Shown here: one piece after another, positions 1-6,967 of the stretch | Numbering within the stretch: position 1 is the stretch's first letter | Layout: every line of letters begins with the position of its first letter | Assembly: GCA_030833265.1 (NCBI GenBank) | Contig: JAURHO010000033.1 | Coordinates: 1-13,068 of the forward strand | Direction of reading: 5' to 3' | Source of the DNA: Crocinitomicaceae bacterium | Lineage (GTDB): Bacteria; Bacteroidota; Bacteroidia; Flavobacteriales_D; Crocinitomicaceae | Length of the DNA: 13,068 nucleotides | Position numbers and translations under genes: made by a program | The notes under the pieces: model-generated | What the model saw: the letters and a program-made list of their open reading frames with translations, nothing else | Databases searched by the model: none | What the model was told of the DNA's origin: nothing

Positions 1-621
1 TGTATGATTGGTGAGATTGCTTTTGATGTTGATGTCATTGTCAAAGAACCGTTGGACACCCAAAGATAAAAAGGGTACATTGATCCCTAAATTTGGCATT
101 TGAAAACTGGCATTTGAAAAATGCGTCATGTCGATGCCGAATGTAAAGCCGTAATTATTGACGCGGTAACTCTGCTTCAATGCAAAATTCATCATGGCAT
201 TGACTTTTGAACCGATGGCGACGTTTTCTGGGTTTAATACGGGGTCGAAGGGTTTATTGGTATAGCCCAACCCAGTGCCAAATCTGAAATCGAGTCTGTA
301 TTTATTTTTTTTGACAATGGGCAACTCTACAAAGCCATACATCCCTACGAATCTGCCGAGAATTTGATTGTTTCCGACTGAACCATAAAAGAGCGTGCCG
401 CCGATGAGCGGTTGACGGTAGGCCTGATGCCATTTTTTTTGATCTTTGGTGCGGTAGATATAGGATAATTCGGAGGCAATTGCAGGCGCCTGAGGTAGAT
501 GAGCCATGAGGCTTCTATGGGCAATTAAGAAACCTATTTTTTGTCGGTATTCAAATCCGGTTTGGGCCTGTGAAAAGAGCTGAAAACTCAGTAATACGAA
601 CAAGATCAGTGTAGAACGCAT
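1..621 (-). CDS. PagL-like lipid A 3-O-deacylase / acyloxyacyl hydrolase family protein (3' end outside window)
   Basis: This gene begins at the ATG at 621-619 and stays open for 207 codons to the window edge, so its C-terminus is missing. Residues 1-20 form a signal peptide (hydrophobic LILFVLLSF core, then FSQAQ), and the rest has the alternating pattern of an outer-membrane beta-barrel with segments such as GTGLGY (115-120). The strongest clue is H167-F-S169-N-A followed by PNLGIN (176-181), which matches the active-site segment of PagL, an outer-membrane enzyme that removes the 3-linked acyl chain of lipid A. PagL of Pseudomonas uses His126, Ser128 and Glu140. His and Ser are present here, but the Glu position (His+14) is Asn181. 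As I recall, related Bacteroidota proteins often show this, so activity should not be assumed. The gene is divergent from mazG across 46 bases and has its own TAACTTTG box three bases before the ATG. Family assignment is fairly sure; the substrate is inferred. Confidence 0.75.
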   Translation of the reverse strand, partial: MRSTLILFVLLSFQLFSQAQTGFEYRQKIGFLIAHRSLMAHLPQAPAIASELSYIYRTKDQKKWHQAYRQPLIGGTLFYGSVGNNQILGRFVGMYGFVELPIVKKNKYRLDFRFGTGLGYTNKPFDPVLNPENVAIGSKVNAMMNFALKQSYRVNNYGFTFGIDMTHFSNASFQMPNLGINVPFLSLGVQRFFDNDINIKSNLTNHT

Positions 622-624
622 GTT

Positions 625-632
625 CAAAGTTA
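625..632 (-). promoter_or_regulatory. TAnnTTTG -7 box of the PagL-like gene
   Basis: On the minus strand the sequence reads TAACTTTG-AAC-ATG, a perfect match to the Bacteroidota -7 consensus TAnnTTTG three bases from the start codon. No TTG -33 element lies at the usual 17-23 base spacing. A start site about 4-7 bases after the box would fall on or beside the ATG, implying a leaderless or nearly leaderless message. Confidence 0.55.
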
Positions 633-655
633 ATGAAAAGCCCAATTCATTATAC

Positions 656-663
656 TAACTTTG
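656..663 (+). promoter_or_regulatory. TAnnTTTG -7 box of mazG
   Basis: TAACTTTG is followed by four bases (CTGC) and then the mazG ATG. It is a perfect match to the Bacteroidota -7 consensus, with no clear TTG element at the expected -33 distance. Its position predicts transcription starting at or next to the start codon, and it supports the choice of the ATG at 668. Confidence 0.55.
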
Positions 664-667
664 CTGC

Positions 668-1447
668 ATGGATGAAAGACTTATTGCATTTGAGCGCTTA
701 TTAACGATCATGGATGAGCTTCGCGAACGCTGCCCCTGGGATCAAAAACAAACCTTTGAAACCTTGCGCAACCTCACGATCGAAGAAACCTATGAGATGG
801 CAGATGCCATCAGCGCCCAAGACTACCAAAGCCTCAAAGGCGAACTTGGCGACCTTTTTCTACACCTCGTTTTCTACAGTAAAATTGGCCAAGAACAAGG
901 GCTTTTTGATATCACAAGTGTGCTCAATCAAATTTGCGACAAGCTGATTTACAGACATCCACATATCTACGGAGATACCGTTGTGCAAGACGAAGAAGAA
1001 GTAAAGGCCAATTGGGAAAAACTGAAATTAAAAGAAGGGAAAAAATCGGTGCTCGAGGGTGTTCCTTCTTCCCTACCCGCGCTTGTCAAAGCCACGCGCA
1101 TTCAAGAAAAAGTGAAGGGAATTGGCTTTGAATTTGCCGACGCCGAAGATGCGTGGGCTAAGGTTCAAGAAGAAATTGCCGAATTAAAAATAGAAGTTGA
1201 TAAAGGTTCTGAACAAGCAGAGGCAGAATTTGGAGATGTCTTGTTTTCTTTGGTGAATTATGCACGTTTCGTGAACATATCGCCAGAAAATGCGCTGGCC
1301 TTGACCAACCAAAAATTCATCAAGCGCTTTCAGCGCATGGAAGAACTGCTACTTCAAGAGAATCTAGATATTAAAGCTTTAGACTTGCAAACCATGGATC
1401 AGTTCTGGGATAAAGTCAAGGCCGAAGAAAAATCTTCAAATGACTAA
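668..1447 (+). CDS. mazG: MazG nucleoside triphosphate pyrophosphohydrolase
   Basis: MazG hydrolyses (d)NTPs to the monophosphate and pyrophosphate in the cytoplasm and is thought to clean the nucleotide pool and modulate (p)ppGpp-linked stress responses. The 259-residue length is normal for the two-domain bacterial form. The N-terminal domain shows the opening CPWDQKQTFETLR (22-34), the metal-binding pair E39-E40 and KGELGD (57-62) with E59 and D62. The middle has the characteristic stretch GVPSSLPALVKA (131-142). The C-terminal domain, which is the catalytic one in E. coli MazG, keeps the family FEFADAEDAWAKVQEE segment (154-169), E168, E169, E172 and the second pair E187 and D190 in AEFGD. 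All expected acidic ligands are present, so an active enzyme is likely. The gene is divergent from the PagL-like gene and is followed by the repeat-bearing spacer before the MscS-like gene, with which it might share a transcript. Confidence 0.95.
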   Translation: MDERLIAFERLLTIMDELRERCPWDQKQTFETLRNLTIEETYEMADAISAQDYQSLKGELGDLFLHLVFYSKIGQEQGLFDITSVLNQICDKLIYRHPHIYGDTVVQDEEEVKANWEKLKLKEGKKSVLEGVPSSLPALVKATRIQEKVKGIGFEFADAEDAWAKVQEEIAELKIEVDKGSEQAEAEFGDVLFSLVNYARFVNISPENALALTNQKFIKRFQRMEELLLQENLDIKALDLQTMDQFWDKVKAEEKSSND

Positions 1448-1535
1448 TTCAATTCGAATCATTTCATTCCAAATCAATTCATTTCATTTCAAATCATTTC
1501 AATTAAATTCATTCATATCAATTGAATTCCTAATC
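1446..1535. repeat. Degenerate pentamer array, consensus AWWTC, in a G-poor spacer
   Basis: From 1446 to 1500 the sequence divides into 11 consecutive pentamers: AATTC, AATTC, GAATC, ATTTC, ATTCC, AAATC, AATTC, ATTTC, ATTTC, AAATC, ATTTC. Ten of these end in TC. The pattern then decays (AATTC again at 1506-1510, ATTCC at 1526-1530, TAATC at 1531-1535). From 1443 to 1550 there are only two G residues on the plus strand. It fills the gap between the mazG stop and the MscS-like gene and contains no convincing ORF or hairpin terminator. A simple-sequence origin by slippage is the plain explanation; a role in transcript ends or protein binding is possible but unproven. Confidence 0.7.
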
Positions 1536-1550
1536 TCTAAAAACTAACTC

Positions 1551-2054
1551 ATGGACTTCTTTTATTTAGCGGCGATCAAATCGCTCGTTTTACTCGCCAC
1601 CACGATGCTCCTTCGACTCATCGCAGGAAAAGCGGTCACAAAGTTTTTGATCAAGTTTGGTGGCGACACCAAAAGAAAGCGCATTTCCAACCGCATCATT
1701 AATTTATTCTTAGCGATCTTCTTCATTTTAGTTTTAGCAGCTATTTGGAACATCGAATCGAAAGATTTAATGGTTTTCTTTACTTCCACCATTACTGTCA
1801 TCGGAATCGCGTTTTTTGCCAATTGGTCGATCTTATCCAATATTACCGCGAGTTTGATTCTCTACTTCAATCACCCCCTGCATATTGGAGAAACCGTGCG
1901 CATATTAGACAAAGAGTTTGACATCGAAGGCGAACTCATGGACCTCAGTTTTTTCTTTATGTACATTAGAACTACAGACGGTTCATTGATAACAATCCCG
2001 ACTTCTGCGGTGCTCAATAAAACCGTAATTATCAAAAATAAATTGGGGAAATAG
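1551..2054 (+). CDS. Short MscS-family mechanosensitive channel-like protein
   Basis: A 167-residue membrane protein with three predicted transmembrane segments, near residues 3-24, 47-66 and 74-105. The third segment runs into the pore-helix and beta-domain signature of the MscS family: FFANWSILSNITASLI (88-103), then FNHPLHIGETVRI (106-118), and the closing IPTSAVLNKTV (149-159). MscS channels open under membrane tension to release solutes during osmotic downshock. This version stops right after the beta domain and lacks the C-terminal alpha/beta cage of E. coli MscS (286 residues). Such minimal forms exist in Bacteroidota, so it need not be broken. The ATG at 1551 lies just before the first hydrophobic segment. 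No TAnnTTTG box precedes it, so read-through from mazG is possible. Its stop lies one base from the stop of the convergent HD-domain gene. Confidence 0.8.
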   Translation: MDFFYLAAIKSLVLLATTMLLRLIAGKAVTKFLIKFGGDTKRKRISNRIINLFLAIFFILVLAAIWNIESKDLMVFFTSTITVIGIAFFANWSILSNITASLILYFNHPLHIGETVRILDKEFDIEGELMDLSFFFMYIRTTDGSLITIPTSAVLNKTVIIKNKLGK

Positions 2055-2055
2055 C

Positions 2056-3294
2056 CTATCTAGGAAAGCACAAAAAGTACTTTTCTACTGGTGTAGAAAG
2101 TGCCGAAATATTGAGGTTATCCGATGCTTCGGAAAGCTCAATTATAGAGCCGTTTTTCAAAAGTAAATTGATGTTGTGCTTTTGTTCGTTGTAGGCTCTG
2201 TTGGTCAAGACATCCGAATAGATGAAATAATTGAGTAACTCAGGACTCAATTGATGCTCTTGCAAAATGCGTTGCTGCTCTTTTTGAATGCGCTCCGCAC
2301 TAAATGGCGTTTTGGAAATCTCGATTTTGAAAAGTTGCCTATTGACCAAGCCCGAGCAAAGCGTGGCCAAAATGTAATCTGGTGCAAATTGCCAAACTTT
2401 TATAGCGCCCCAAATATCGTAGTCGTCGAGTTGGGCAAAATGCGTCAAGACCATTGGATCTTTTTCAAAATGCTCAGCAGTGATGTCTTGCTGCAAAAAG
2501 AATTTTAAAGAAGGGCTTGCAAAAAGTGGCGCTCCTTGCTTGACCAACTCTTTGGCGCGGCGCAGCGCATGAATGAGCATGAACTCGGCCGCAACCACCG
2601 TTTTGTGTAAATAAACCTGCCAATACATCAGGCGACGCGCCACAATGAACTTCTCGACAGAATATATGCCTTTTTCTTCCAGGACCAAATGACCATTATG
2701 CACATTGAGCATTTCAATGAGTCTTTCAGAGCCAATGACACCCTCTGAAACCCCAGAATAAAAACTATCGCGGTTTAAGTAATCTAGCCGATCCATGTCG
2801 AGTTGAGAACTAACAAGCTCGTGCAAGAAAGGCTTCTCATATGAATTATTGAAAATTTGCAACGCAATTTCGAGGTCGTGGCCGTATTCAACCGAAAGCT
2901 CAGCAATAAAGAAGCCGGAAATTTGTTCGTGGCTCACACCGCAAACGATGTCGTACTCTAGGGCGTGGCTAAAAGGCCCATGACCGATGTCGTGGAGTAA
3001 AATTGCCAAACAAACACCGCGTTCCTCCTCGGCTGTGATTTCATGACCTTTTCTTCTTATGCATGCCACCGCTTGCATCATGAGGTGCATGGCCCCCAAG
3101 ACATGATGAAAACGCGTATGATTGGCACCAGGGTACACCAAATGACTCAAGCCCAATTGTTGGATGCGTCGAAGCCGTTGCAAGTAAGGATGTTCGAGGA
3201 TATCGAAAATTATTTCGTGCGGCAAGGTAATAAAACCGTAAACTGGGTCGTTAATGATTTTCTTCTTGTTATTTCGGGTGTGTATCGCTGGCAA
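2056..3294 (-). CDS. HD-domain phosphohydrolase (dGTPase/SAMHD1-like family)
   Basis: The 412-residue cytoplasmic protein has the full N-terminal core of the HD superfamily, metal-dependent phosphohydrolases that often act on (d)NTPs or cyclic nucleotides. Visible landmarks are KKKIINDPVYGFI (10-22), QRLRRIQQLGL (39-49), RFHHVLGAMHL (61-71), the HD dyad H101-D102 in LLHDIGHGPFSH (99-110), and QLDMDRLDYLNRDSFY later in the domain, whose Asp is the last metal ligand. This architecture matches the uncharacterised 'HD domain-containing protein' common in Bacteroidota; the substrate is unknown. The best start is a TTG at 3294-3292, because the alignment-typical start lies there and no in-frame ATG occurs between it and the upstream stop. 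The gene is divergent from porX across 46 bases, a pairing I recall from other Bacteroidota genomes, and it converges on the MscS-like gene with one base between stops. Confidence 0.88.
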   Translation of the reverse strand: MPAIHTRNNKKKIINDPVYGFITLPHEIIFDILEHPYLQRLRRIQQLGLSHLVYPGANHTRFHHVLGAMHLMMQAVACIRRKGHEITAEEERGVCLAILLHDIGHGPFSHALEYDIVCGVSHEQISGFFIAELSVEYGHDLEIALQIFNNSYEKPFLHELVSSQLDMDRLDYLNRDSFYSGVSEGVIGSERLIEMLNVHNGHLVLEEKGIYSVEKFIVARRLMYWQVYLHKTVVAAEFMLIHALRRAKELVKQGAPLFASPSLKFFLQQDITAEHFEKDPMVLTHFAQLDDYDIWGAIKVWQFAPDYILATLCSGLVNRQLFKIEISKTPFSAERIQKEQQRILQEHQLSPELLNYFIYSDVLTNRAYNEQKHNINLLLKNGSIIELSEASDNLNISALSTPVEKYFLCFPR

Positions 3295-3340
3295 GTTGCT
3301 AACTTTAAATTTTAATCAAAACTATTAAAAAATAAGACAT

Positions 3341-4885
3341 ATGCAGGGTAAAATTCTCTGGGCCGATGACGAAATCGAATTGCTCAAGCCACACATTCTC
3401 TTCCTCGAGTCCAAGGAGTACCGCGTCGATACGGCTACAAACGGTCAAGACGCCATCGAAAAAGCCCTTCATGATCACTACGACATCATCTTCCTCGATG
3501 AAAACATGCCTGGACTAAGTGGGCTCGAAACTTTGGCGCAAATTAAAGAGCACAACGCGTTGGTACCTGTCGTCATGATCACCAAAAGTGAAGAAGAGCA
3601 CATCATGGAAGAAGCGATCGGTTCAAAAATTGCCGACTACCTCATCAAGCCGGTCAACCCCAATCAGATTTTGCTGAGCATCAAAAAGAACCTAGACCAC
3701 AGCAAACTCATTTCTCAGAAAACCAACGCCAGCTACCAACAAGAATTTAGGCAACTTGGTATGCAACTTTCTAGCCGTCTCGATGCCGAAGAATGGAAAG
3801 AACTCTATGCCAAGCTGGTGTTTTGGGAACTACAACTCGACAACATCGAAGACACCGGCATGCGCGAGATCTTTGAAATGCAGAAAAAAGAAGCCAACAA
3901 GCTCTTCTGTGATTTCATTGAAGACAACTACGTCGATTGGGTCAGCGGCGATCCAGACGCTCCTTCCATGATTCATACGCTTATCAAAGAGCGCATCGCA
4001 CCACAAATTGGCAAAGAAAAATTAGCCGTTTTGGTCATCGACAACTTGCGTTATGACCAATGGAAGACCATCGAAGGCATTCTTGGTCGTTACTTTCAAA
4101 AGGAAGAAGAAGATATTGTGTATTCAATCCTACCAACAGCCACTCATTATGCCCGCAATGCCTTTTTTGCAGGCTTGCTTCCGGCTGAAATTGAACGCCG
4201 CTTCCCAACACTTTGGAAGAACGAAGACGACGAAGGTGGGAAAAACCTTCACGAAAAAGAGTTTTTGGAGGCACAACTCAAGCGTTTGGGCAAAAATGTA
4301 AAATGGTCGTACAACAAAATCACAAATGTCGAGGCCGGCAAGAAATTAGCCGACCAATTCCATCAATGGAAAGACAACGACGTCAACTTTATCGTTTACA
4401 ATTTTGTCGACATGCTTTCGCATGCGCGCACCGAAATGGAAGTTATCAGAGAACTCGCCGACAACGAAGCAGCCTACCGCTCGATTACAACTAGTTGGTT
4501 AGAACACTCTCCGCTACTCGATATTTTGAAAAAAATTGCCGAAGCGGGACAGCGCCTGATCATTACCACAGACCATGGCACCATCAAAGTAACCAAGCCC
4601 GTCAAAATTATCGGGGAGCGCAACACCAACAGCAACCTCAGATACAAGGCCGGACGTGGCCTCAGCTATGACCAAAAGGAAGTTTTTGTTATTAAAAATC
4701 CACAAGAAGCGCAACTACCTAAGCTGAAGCTTTCTGCCGAATTTGTTTTTGCCAAAGAACAAGATTTCTTTGTCTACCCTAATAATTACAATCATTTTGT
4801 AAATTACTATGGTCAGACCTTCCAGCACGGCGGATTATCAATGGAAGAGATCCTGATTCCGTATGTTGTTCTGAAAGCCAAATAA
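3341..4885 (+). CDS. porX: PorX, response regulator of the type IX secretion system (receiver + PglZ)
   Basis: PorX is the two-component response regulator that works with the sensor PorY (and sigma factor SigP in Porphyromonas) to control expression of type IX secretion genes. Residues 1-119 are a CheY-like receiver: acidic pocket D9-D10, phospho-acceptor D53 in FLDENMPG, T81 and K103 in IKPVNP. There is no DNA-binding domain. After a helical linker (about 120-225), residues from about 227 form a PglZ domain of the alkaline phosphatase superfamily, with metal-site motifs LVIDNLRYD (D234), PTATHYAR (265-272), NFVDMLSH (D357, H361), TTDHGT (D411, H412) and FQHGGLS (H496). Published PorX structures show a zinc-dependent phosphodiesterase here, and every ligand type is kept. 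The 514-residue length is typical. porY is not in the window. A TAACTTTA near-match to the -7 box sits at 3300-3307. A weak hairpin follows the gene. Confidence 0.95.
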   Translation: MQGKILWADDEIELLKPHILFLESKEYRVDTATNGQDAIEKALHDHYDIIFLDENMPGLSGLETLAQIKEHNALVPVVMITKSEEEHIMEEAIGSKIADYLIKPVNPNQILLSIKKNLDHSKLISQKTNASYQQEFRQLGMQLSSRLDAEEWKELYAKLVFWELQLDNIEDTGMREIFEMQKKEANKLFCDFIEDNYVDWVSGDPDAPSMIHTLIKERIAPQIGKEKLAVLVIDNLRYDQWKTIEGILGRYFQKEEEDIVYSILPTATHYARNAFFAGLLPAEIERRFPTLWKNEDDEGGKNLHEKEFLEAQLKRLGKNVKWSYNKITNVEAGKKLADQFHQWKDNDVNFIVYNFVDMLSHARTEMEVIRELADNEAAYRSITTSWLEHSPLLDILKKIAEAGQRLIITTDHGTIKVTKPVKIIGERNTNSNLRYKAGRGLSYDQKEVFVIKNPQEAQLPKLKLSAEFVFAKEQDFFVYPNNYNHFVNYYGQTFQHGGLSMEEILIPYVVLKAK

Positions 4886-4928
4886 AATCTGAAGTGGCGC
4901 AAATCTGAGTGAATTGGCTGTTTCTATG

Positions 4929-4954
4929 AAAAAAAGCAAATCTTTTGCTTCTTT
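4929..4954 (+). terminator. Weak hairpin terminator after porX
   Basis: A perfect 7-bp stem AAGCAAA (4934-4940) / TTTGCTT (4944-4950) with loop TCT is flanked by A residues upstream and CTTT downstream. It lies 48 bases past the porX stop and before the sufS promoter box. The stem is AT-rich and the T-tract short, so termination may be inefficient. Confidence 0.4.
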
Positions 4955-4981
4955 AGAACCATTCAAAATAACCAAAAAGCG

Positions 4982-4989
4982 TACCTTTG
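4982..4989 (+). promoter_or_regulatory. TAnnTTTG -7 box of the suf genes
   Basis: TACCTTTG matches the Bacteroidota -7 consensus and lies 13 bases before the sufS ATG at 5003, giving a predicted leader of under ten bases. No TTG lies at the standard -33 distance. It supports a suf transcription unit separate from porX. Confidence 0.5.
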
Positions 4990-5002
4990 TGAAAAATTCA
5001 TT

Positions 5003-6232
5003 ATGGGTGCTTCTCCTTTCTCAGTACAAGCGATCCGCGACCAATTTCCGGCGCTGCGCCAACAAGTTTATGGCAAGCAACTCATTTACTTTGACAACGG
5101 TGCCACTTCCCAAAAACCGCAAGTGGTGCTCGATACCCTCAAGCAATATTATGCGTTAGAAAACGCCAATATTCATCGAGGTGTGCATTACCTTAGTCAG
5201 CAAGCCACAACGGCCTACGAACAAGCCCGACGCACCATTCAATCCTACATTCGCGCGAAAAGCCCCGATGAAATCATTTTTACCAAAGGCACCACTGACG
5301 CCATCAATTTGGTGGCCTATTCTTTTGGTGAACTTTTAAAGGCTGGCGATGAAATTTTGATAACCGCCATGGAACACCACTCCAATATTGTTCCGTGGCA
5401 ATTGCTTTGCGAGCGCAAAGGTTGTGTGCTCAAGGTGGTTCCCATCAGCAAAAAGGGCGAGCTTGACCTCGTCGCATTTGAAGAACTGCTTTCTGAAAAA
5501 ACCAAACTTTTTGCCCTTACCCATATTTCAAATACCCTTGGCACCATAAATCCGGTCCAAAGCCTGATTCAAAAGGCGCATCAAGTCGGTGCAAAAGTAT
5601 TACTTGACGGCGCCCAAAGCATTCAGCATTTAACAATTGACGTCAAGGCCCTCAACTGTGACTTCTATGCCTTTTCTGGCCACAAAGTATTTGGTCCAAC
5701 GGGCATCGGAATTCTCTACGGTAAAGAAGAAATCTTAGAGAAAATGCCGCCGTATCAAGGTGGTGGCGACATGATCGCCAAAGTAACTTTTGAACGCACT
5801 ACATACAATACGCTACCCTTCAAATTTGAAGCAGGCACTCCGCACATTGCCGGCGCCATTGGCCTTGGAAGTGCCATTGAGTTTCTAAATAGCCTCGATC
5901 TAGAGGCGGCAGCAGCCCACGAACTCGAACTCACCAAATATGCCCAAGGCATTCTTGATACTTTTGAAGGCTTGCACATCATTGGTGAAGCCAAGAACAA
6001 AACCAGTGTAGTTTCGTTTACCATTGACAACATGCATCCTTTTGACCTCGGTACTTTACTAGACAAACAAGGCATTGCTGTCAGAACCGGACACCACTGC
6101 ACGCAACCCCTCATGGATTTCTTTGGAATTCCGGGCACAGTAAGGGCTTCGTTTGCCTTTTACAACACCAAAGCAGAAATTGACACCTTCGTTGCGGCCC
6201 TCGAGCGCAGCATGCAAATCCTTGGCGCATGA
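5003..6232 (+). CDS. sufS: SufS cysteine desulfurase
   Basis: SufS is a PLP-dependent group II cysteine desulfurase that takes sulfur from L-cysteine, leaving alanine, and holds it as a persulfide for iron-sulfur cluster assembly. The 409-residue length is normal. The N-terminus has FPALRQQVYGKQLIYFDNGAT (15-35), and NIHRGVHYLS (56-65) is family-specific. The PLP-binding lysine is K228 in FSGHKVFGPTG, and the catalytic cysteine is C366 in RTGHHCTQPLMDFF, the short-loop context of SufS rather than IscS. The next gene starts inside its last codons (ATGA overlap) and encodes the sulfur acceptor SufE, confirming the assignment. Unlike many Bacteroidota suf clusters, sufBCD do not precede it; porX does. 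Confidence 0.95.
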   Translation: MGASPFSVQAIRDQFPALRQQVYGKQLIYFDNGATSQKPQVVLDTLKQYYALENANIHRGVHYLSQQATTAYEQARRTIQSYIRAKSPDEIIFTKGTTDAINLVAYSFGELLKAGDEILITAMEHHSNIVPWQLLCERKGCVLKVVPISKKGELDLVAFEELLSEKTKLFALTHISNTLGTINPVQSLIQKAHQVGAKVLLDGAQSIQHLTIDVKALNCDFYAFSGHKVFGPTGIGILYGKEEILEKMPPYQGGGDMIAKVTFERTTYNTLPFKFEAGTPHIAGAIGLGSAIEFLNSLDLEAAAAHELELTKYAQGILDTFEGLHIIGEAKNKTSVVSFTIDNMHPFDLGTLLDKQGIAVRTGHHCTQPLMDFFGIPGTVRASFAFYNTKAEIDTFVAALERSMQILGA

Positions 6233-6645
6233 CCATCCAAGAAAAACAACAAGACCTCATCGACGAATTTAGCATCTACGAAGACTGGATGGATAAATAC
6301 GAATACATTATTGAACTTGGCAAAGCAGTAAAAGGCCTATCAGAAGCTCACAAAACCAAAGACAAACTCATTGAAGGTTGTCAGTCGAATGTATGGCTTG
6401 CCTGCACGCTTCAAGATGGCAAAATGTTTTTTGAAGCAGACGCAGACGCTATTATTACCAAAGGCATCATCGGCATGCTTTTGCAAGTATACAATGGTGA
6501 AACCCCACAAACCATTTTGCAAACAGAACCCTTTTTCATTGATGCAATTGGCCTCACCGAACACTTATCACCTACCCGAGCCAATGGCCTACTCAGTATG
6601 GTCAAAAGAATAAAAACCGAAGCGCTTCAATCGTTAAACCCATGA
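6229..6645 (+). CDS. sufE: SufE sulfur-acceptor protein
   Basis: SufE accepts the persulfide sulfur from SufS, stimulates its desulfurase activity and passes sulfur to the SufBCD scaffold. The 138-residue protein has the expected fold markers: DEFSIYEDWMDKYEYIIELG (12-31), then KLIEGCQSNVWL (46-57) with the active cysteine C51, the same residue number as in E. coli SufE. The C-terminal half holds GIIGMLL (79-85) and the conserved HLSPTRANGLLSM. Its ATG overlaps the sufS stop by four bases and its own stop overlaps the next ATG in the same way, so the three genes are probably translationally coupled in fixed proportion. Confidence 0.95.
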   Translation: MTIQEKQQDLIDEFSIYEDWMDKYEYIIELGKAVKGLSEAHKTKDKLIEGCQSNVWLACTLQDGKMFFEADADAIITKGIIGMLLQVYNGETPQTILQTEPFFIDAIGLTEHLSPTRANGLLSMVKRIKTEALQSLNP

Positions 6646-6947
6646 ATGAACTCGAAGACCGCATTGTAGAAATGCTCAAAACCATTTATGACCCTGAAAT
6701 CCCTGTCGATATTTTCGAGCTAGGGCTCATTTATGAAGTGAAAATCGAAGACGACAACGCCGTGTTCATCGACATGACACTGACTTCGCCAAACTGTCCT
6801 GTTGCCGAATCTTTACCAAAAGAAGTTGAAGACAAGGTGGCTAGCGTGGAGGGCGTAAACTCAGCAAAGGTCAATATTGTGTTTGATCCACCTTGGGACA
6901 AGGACATGATGAGTGAAGAAGCCAAATTAGAGTTGGGTTTTTTATAG
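6642..6947 (+). CDS. SUF-associated DUF59/MIP18-family protein (SufT-like)
   Basis: The 101-residue protein is a single DUF59 (MIP18-like) domain. Key motifs are DPEIPVDIFELGLIY (17-31) and MTLTSPNCPVAESLP (45-59), where C52 is the conserved cysteine of the family, followed by the VNIVFDPPW segment (78-86). DUF59 proteins linked to SUF systems, including SufT, help mature or traffic iron-sulfur clusters. The four-base overlap with sufE places it in the same pathway here. The protein ends soon after the DUF59 core, with no extra domain. Its stop codon is immediately followed by the last codon of the opposing lipoprotein gene, leaving no space for a dedicated terminator. Confidence 0.9.
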   Translation: MNELEDRIVEMLKTIYDPEIPVDIFELGLIYEVKIEDDNAVFIDMTLTSPNCPVAESLPKEVEDKVASVEGVNSAKVNIVFDPPWDKDMMSEEAKLELGFL

Positions 6948-6967
6948 TTACTTGCGCGTGCAAGTAA
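6948..6967. repeat. Perfect inverted repeat at the convergent suf / lipoprotein gene ends
   Basis: TTACTTGC (6948-6955), four-base loop GCGT, then GCAAGTAA (6960-6967) forms a perfect 8-bp stem. It begins exactly at the stop codon of the minus-strand lipoprotein gene and directly follows the stop of the SufT-like gene. There is no T-tract on either 3' side, so it is not a classical intrinsic terminator. It could block transcript ends or be a coincidence of coding sequence. Confidence 0.45.

Noticed and set aside
4914..5159. Plus-strand ORF of about 81 codons spanning the porX-sufS gap and the start of sufS
   Set aside because: It overlaps the well-supported sufS in another frame, shows no family resemblance, and contains the probable terminator and promoter box.
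5755..6138. Minus-strand 127-codon ORF opposite sufS
   Set aside because: Antisense shadow of a conserved coding region, with no promoter or recognisable domain.
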